Assembly: GCF_024758505.1 (NCBI RefSeq)
Contig: NZ_CP077970.1
Span: 6,262,001-6,326,000, forward strand
Direction: 5' to 3'
DNA: 64,000 nt
Origin: Bradyrhizobium arachidis
Lineage (GTDB): Bacteria; Pseudomonadota; Alphaproteobacteria; Rhizobiales; Xanthobacteraceae
The position numbers and the translations under genes were made by a program. The notes under the pieces were generated by a model. It ran no database searches. It saw only the letters and a program-made list of their open reading frames with translations, and had not been told where the DNA came from. Of this stretch, positions 61,181 through 64,000 are shown piece after piece (the first letter of the stretch is position 1; every line of letters starts with the position of its first letter).

Positions 61181-63052
61181 ATGACCGCCGTGACTGACGA
61201 TCTGCCGCTGGCCGCCGACTTTCCGAAGGCTGATAACGAGGACTGGCGCAAGCTGGTCGATGGCGTGCTGAAGGGCGCGCCGTTCGAAAAGCTCGTCGGC
61301 AAGACCTATGACGGCCTCAAGATCGATCCGCTCTATCCGCGCGCCAGGGATGTCGCACCGGTGGCGGGCCGGGCCGCGGCGGCGCCCTGGCAGATCGTGC
61401 AGCGGATCGACCATCCCGACGCGGCGCTGGCGAACGCGCAGGCGCTGACGGATCTGGAGAATGGCGCGTCGGGCCTGTCGCTCGTCTTCGCCGGCGGCAA
61501 TGGCAGCCACGGTTTTGGCCTGGAACCGACCGCGGACGCGGTCGCGAAGGTGTTGAAGGACATCCATCTCGATGCCGGTATCGGCATCGAGCTTCAGGTC
61601 GGCCCGCAGTCGCGGATGGCCGCGATCCATGTCGCGGAATATGTGAAGTCGAATGGCCTCGATCCTGCCGCCTGCAACATCCGCTTCGGTCTCGATCCGC
61701 TGGCCGCCGGCGCGGTGTGGGGTCATAGCCCCTACACCTGGGACGAGATCGCGCCCGCGGTGACGGGCGCAATCAAGGGCCTCGCCGCACTCGGCTTCAA
61801 GGGACCCTTCGCCTCGACCGACGGCCGCGTCATCCACGATGCCGGCGGATCGGAGGCACAAGAGCTCGCCTTCGTGCTCGCCTGCGGCATCGCCTATCTG
61901 CGCGCGATCGAAGCCGCCGGTATCCCGCTCGAGCAGGCGCAGGACATGGTCTATGCGCGGCTCGCGGCCGATGCCGACCAGTTCTTAACGATGGCAAAAT
62001 TCCGCGCGCTGCGCCTTTTGTGGGCGCGCATCGAGGCGGCGTGCGGCTTGACGCCAAAGCCGCTGTTCATCGCGGCCGACACCGCCTGGCGCATGCTGAC
62101 CCAGCGCGACCCTTATGTGAACATGTTGCGTGCGACCATGGCGACATTCGCCGCAGGCCTCGCCGGCGCCAATGCGATCACCGTGCTGCCGCACACGCTG
62201 GCGCTCGGCCTGCCCGATCCTTTTGCGCGGCGCGTGGCGCGCAACACGCAGCTTCTGCTGCTGGAAGAAAGCAATCTTGCAAAGGTCTCGGATCCCGCGG
62301 CGGGTGCGGGCGGCATCGAGGCGCTGACGTCGGAACTCTGCAATGCGACCTGGGCGCTGTTCCAGGAGCTAGAGAAAGCCGGCGGCATCTTTGCGAGCCT
62401 CCAGCAGGGCCTGATCCAGGGCAAGGTGGCGGCAACGCGCAAGGCGCGCGAAGCCAACATCGCAAAACGCCGCGACGTGCTGACCGGCGCGAGCGAGTTT
62501 CCCAACCTGCACGAGAGCGAAGCCTCGGTGCTGTCAGCGACGCCAATCGTGCTTCCGCCCTATGGCGAGCAAAAGTTCAAATTCGATGCTCTTGCGCCGA
62601 TGCGTCTTGCCGAGCCGTTCGAGGCCCTGCGCGACAAGTCGGACGCGGCATTGAAATCGCGCGGCGCGCGGCCAAAAGTGTTCTTGGCCAATCTCGGGAC
62701 AGCAGCCGATTTCACCGCGCGCGCGACGTTTGCGAAGAGCTTCTTCGAGGCCGGCGGCATCGAGGCCGTCGACAGCGCGGGATTTGCCGATGCGGCGGCG
62801 CTTGCGGCCGCGTTCAAGGCCTCCGGCGCCGAACTCGCCTGCCTCTGCTCCAGCGACAAGGTCTATGCGGACCGTGCGAAACCTTCCGCCAAGGCCCTGC
62901 AACAGGCCGGCGCAAAACATATCTATCTGGCAGGCCGCCCGGCTGAGGCCGAGGCCGCGCTTCGCTCTGCCGGCGTTGCCGGCTTCGTCTTTGCAGGCGG
63001 CGATGCGCTTGCAGCGCTGCAGGACGCCTATCGACGGATGGAACAGGCATGA
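61181..63052 (+). CDS. mutA: Methylmalonyl-CoA mutase, small (beta) subunit
   Basis: A 623-residue protein of the mutase superfamily. The TIM-barrel half runs from about residue 20 to 450 (WQIVQRIDHPD, GASGLSLVFAGGNGSHGFGL, FRALRLLWARIEAACG, FAAGLAGANAITVLPHT). The C-terminal cobalamin-binding-like domain (about 490-620) lacks the DxHxxG motif, as expected for the non-catalytic small subunit. The partner large subunit begins downstream, after a GFA-family gene. The heterodimer converts methylmalonyl-CoA and succinyl-CoA, linking propionate or branched-chain amino acid catabolism to the TCA cycle. Confidence 0.93.
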   Translation: MTAVTDDLPLAADFPKADNEDWRKLVDGVLKGAPFEKLVGKTYDGLKIDPLYPRARDVAPVAGRAAAAPWQIVQRIDHPDAALANAQALTDLENGASGLSLVFAGGNGSHGFGLEPTADAVAKVLKDIHLDAGIGIELQVGPQSRMAAIHVAEYVKSNGLDPAACNIRFGLDPLAAGAVWGHSPYTWDEIAPAVTGAIKGLAALGFKGPFASTDGRVIHDAGGSEAQELAFVLACGIAYLRAIEAAGIPLEQAQDMVYARLAADADQFLTMAKFRALRLLWARIEAACGLTPKPLFIAADTAWRMLTQRDPYVNMLRATMATFAAGLAGANAITVLPHTLALGLPDPFARRVARNTQLLLLEESNLAKVSDPAAGAGGIEALTSELCNATWALFQELEKAGGIFASLQQGLIQGKVAATRKAREANIAKRRDVLTGASEFPNLHESEASVLSATPIVLPPYGEQKFKFDALAPMRLAEPFEALRDKSDAALKSRGARPKVFLANLGTAADFTARATFAKSFFEAGGIEAVDSAGFADAAALAAAFKASGAELACLCSSDKVYADRAKPSAKALQQAGAKHIYLAGRPAEAEAALRSAGVAGFVFAGGDALAALQDAYRRMEQA

Positions 63053-63513
63053 CCGACACAGCAAAAAACGCTCTCACCGGCGGATGCCAATGCGGCGCCG
63101 TCCGCTTCGCGCTCTCGGCGCCGCCGGCCAAGATCAGCATCTGCCATTGCCGCATGTGCCAGAAAGCGACCGGCGCGCCGTTCGCCTCCTTTGCCGATAT
63201 CGAGCACGGTGACTTCAGGTGGACGAAGGGTACGCCCGCGGCGTTCCAATCCTCCTCCATCGCCATGCGCGATTTCTGCGCGGCCTGCGGCACGCCGCTC
63301 AGCTTCCGCCGCATCGGCGGTCCGCGCATCGAGATCATGACCGGCGCGTTCGATCGCCCTGACAGGATCGTGCCGACGCGGCAGTACGGAACGGAGTCCC
63401 GCCTCGGCTGGGTGGTCGGCATCGCCAATCTGCCGAGCCAGACCACGCTGCAGAATTACGGGCCGGAGAAGATGGCGACCATCGCAAGCCATCAGCACCC
63501 GGATCACGATTAA
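63049..63513 (+). CDS. GFA (CENP-V) family zinc protein
   Basis: A 154-residue protein of the glutathione-dependent formaldehyde-activating fold. The zinc-binding Cys residues lie in [26 protein letters not shown] and [11 protein letters not shown]. The name of the family comes from Gfa, but most members have unproven substrates. Its start overlaps the mutase small subunit stop by four bases, placing it firmly in the mutase operon between the two subunit genes. Confidence 0.9.
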   Translation: MTDTAKNALTGGCQCGAVRFALSAPPAKISICHCRMCQKATGAPFASFADIEHGDFRWTKGTPAAFQSSSIAMRDFCAACGTPLSFRRIGGPRIEIMTGAFDRPDRIVPTRQYGTESRLGWVVGIANLPSQTTLQNYGPEKMATIASHQHPDHD

Positions 63514-63548
63514 GACCCGACGCGCTCACCTATGATATGGTTGGAACC

Positions 63549-64000
63549 ATGAGCCGCATTCCTGATTTCGCCAACGTCGCTTTCGAGAGAGTAGCCTCGA
63601 CTGCACCTGCAGGCAGTGCCGAGCCGTGGCTGACGCCCGAGGGCATTCCGGTCAAATCCGCCTACGGTGAAGCCGATCTCGCCGGCCTCGATTTCCTCGA
63701 GACATATCCGGGCATCGCGCCCTATCTGCGCGGGCCCTACCCGACCATGTATGTCAACCAGCCCTGGACGGTGCGGCAATATGCCGGCTTCTCCACGGCG
63801 GAGGATTCCAACGCGTTCTACCGCCGCAACCTCGCGGCGGGCCAGAAGGGTCTCTCGGTCGCCTTCGATCTCGCCACCCATCGCGGCTACGATTCCGATC
63901 ATCCGCGCGTCGCCGGCGACGTCGGCATGGCCGGTGTTGCCATCGATTCCATCTACGACATGCGCACGCTGTTTGCGGGCATTCCGCTCGACCAGATGAG
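63549..64000 (+). CDS. mutB: Methylmalonyl-CoA mutase, large (alpha) subunit, N-terminal part
   Basis: The first 150 or so residues of the catalytic subunit are visible: [77 protein letters not shown], then [15 protein letters not shown]. These are invariant in methylmalonyl-CoA mutases (CoA channel and Tyr/Arg contacts). The gene runs off the window edge, so the cobalamin domain with its DxHxxG motif is not seen. It starts 35 bp after the GFA gene. Confidence 0.95.
   Translation, partial: MSRIPDFANVAFERVASTAPAGSAEPWLTPEGIPVKSAYGEADLAGLDFLETYPGIAPYLRGPYPTMYVNQPWTVRQYAGFSTAEDSNAFYRRNLAAGQKGLSVAFDLATHRGYDSDHPRVAGDVGMAGVAIDSIYDMRTLFAGIPLDQM

Overview
This 64 kb window is high-GC chromosomal DNA of an alphaproteobacterium, most likely Bradyrhizobium or a close relative (Nitrobacteraceae). 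This is inferred from gene content: a cycH/ccmI gene next to a FeuP/FeuQ-type two-component system (an arrangement known from Rhizobium), Ros/MucR, DUF1491, DUF2336 and DUF5330 proteins, stand-alone Ku, and interspersed palindromic repeats. I saw no rRNA, tRNA, CRISPR array, insertion sequence or prophage. Most of the DNA codes for ordinary housekeeping and envelope proteins.

Layout. 1-5.4 kb (minus strand): 3'-truncated ccmI (cytochrome c maturation), two unknown proteins, FeuQ-like kinase and FeuP-like regulator, and a one-helix membrane peptide. 5.6-12.4 kb: Ku (end joining) with a small companion, an orphan Flp pilin, an MBL-fold hydrolase, an AEC transporter, a solitary ABC substrate-binding protein and a ThDP-dependent enzyme. 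12.5-18.6 kb: two soluble GAF-domain histidine kinases with nearly identical kinase cores, and a single-domain response regulator. 18.6-22.9 kb: a TetR regulator co-transcribed with a molybdenum hydroxylase whose iron-sulfur and molybdenum subunits are fused. 23-30.8 kb: a membrane alpha/beta hydrolase, an MFS exporter, a YcgN-family protein, and a class A penicillin-binding protein followed by a DUF1214/DUF1254 pair.

30.8-35.7 kb (minus): the most unusual locus. It is a tight four-gene operon encoding an exported TPR-CHAT caspase-like protein with an intact His/Cys pair, a small exported beta-rich protein, and two zinc-ribbon proteins, one with several membrane helices. I do not recognise it as a described system. 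36-44.9 kb: an alpha/beta hydrolase, a TfoX-N protein, a lipoprotein with a very small upstream ORF, DUF2336 and DUF1491 proteins, a PAS histidine kinase overlapping a peptidoglycan-binding-domain protein, a DUF5330 protein and a polysaccharide flippase. 45-50.8 kb: a zinc-ribbon methyltransferase, SufE, an HD-domain protein, a MucR-like regulator with an altered zinc finger, a Pro-rich membrane protein and a GT-C membrane protein. 51-58 kb: a class II aldolase followed by a strong terminator, an M20 peptidase, two coupled membrane glycosyltransferases and a HerA-like ATPase. 58.4-64 kb: a DUF2267-like/DUF4332 pair, the folate operon folP-folB-folK, then methylmalonyl-CoA mutase small subunit, a GFA-family protein and the start of the large subunit.

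Other structural signals: a 50-bp repeat placed in the same orientation directly after the stop codons of minus-strand genes, a 22-bp palindrome beside ccmI, an 11-bp-phased direct repeat upstream of feuP, and inverted repeats in front of the tetR and mucR-like genes.
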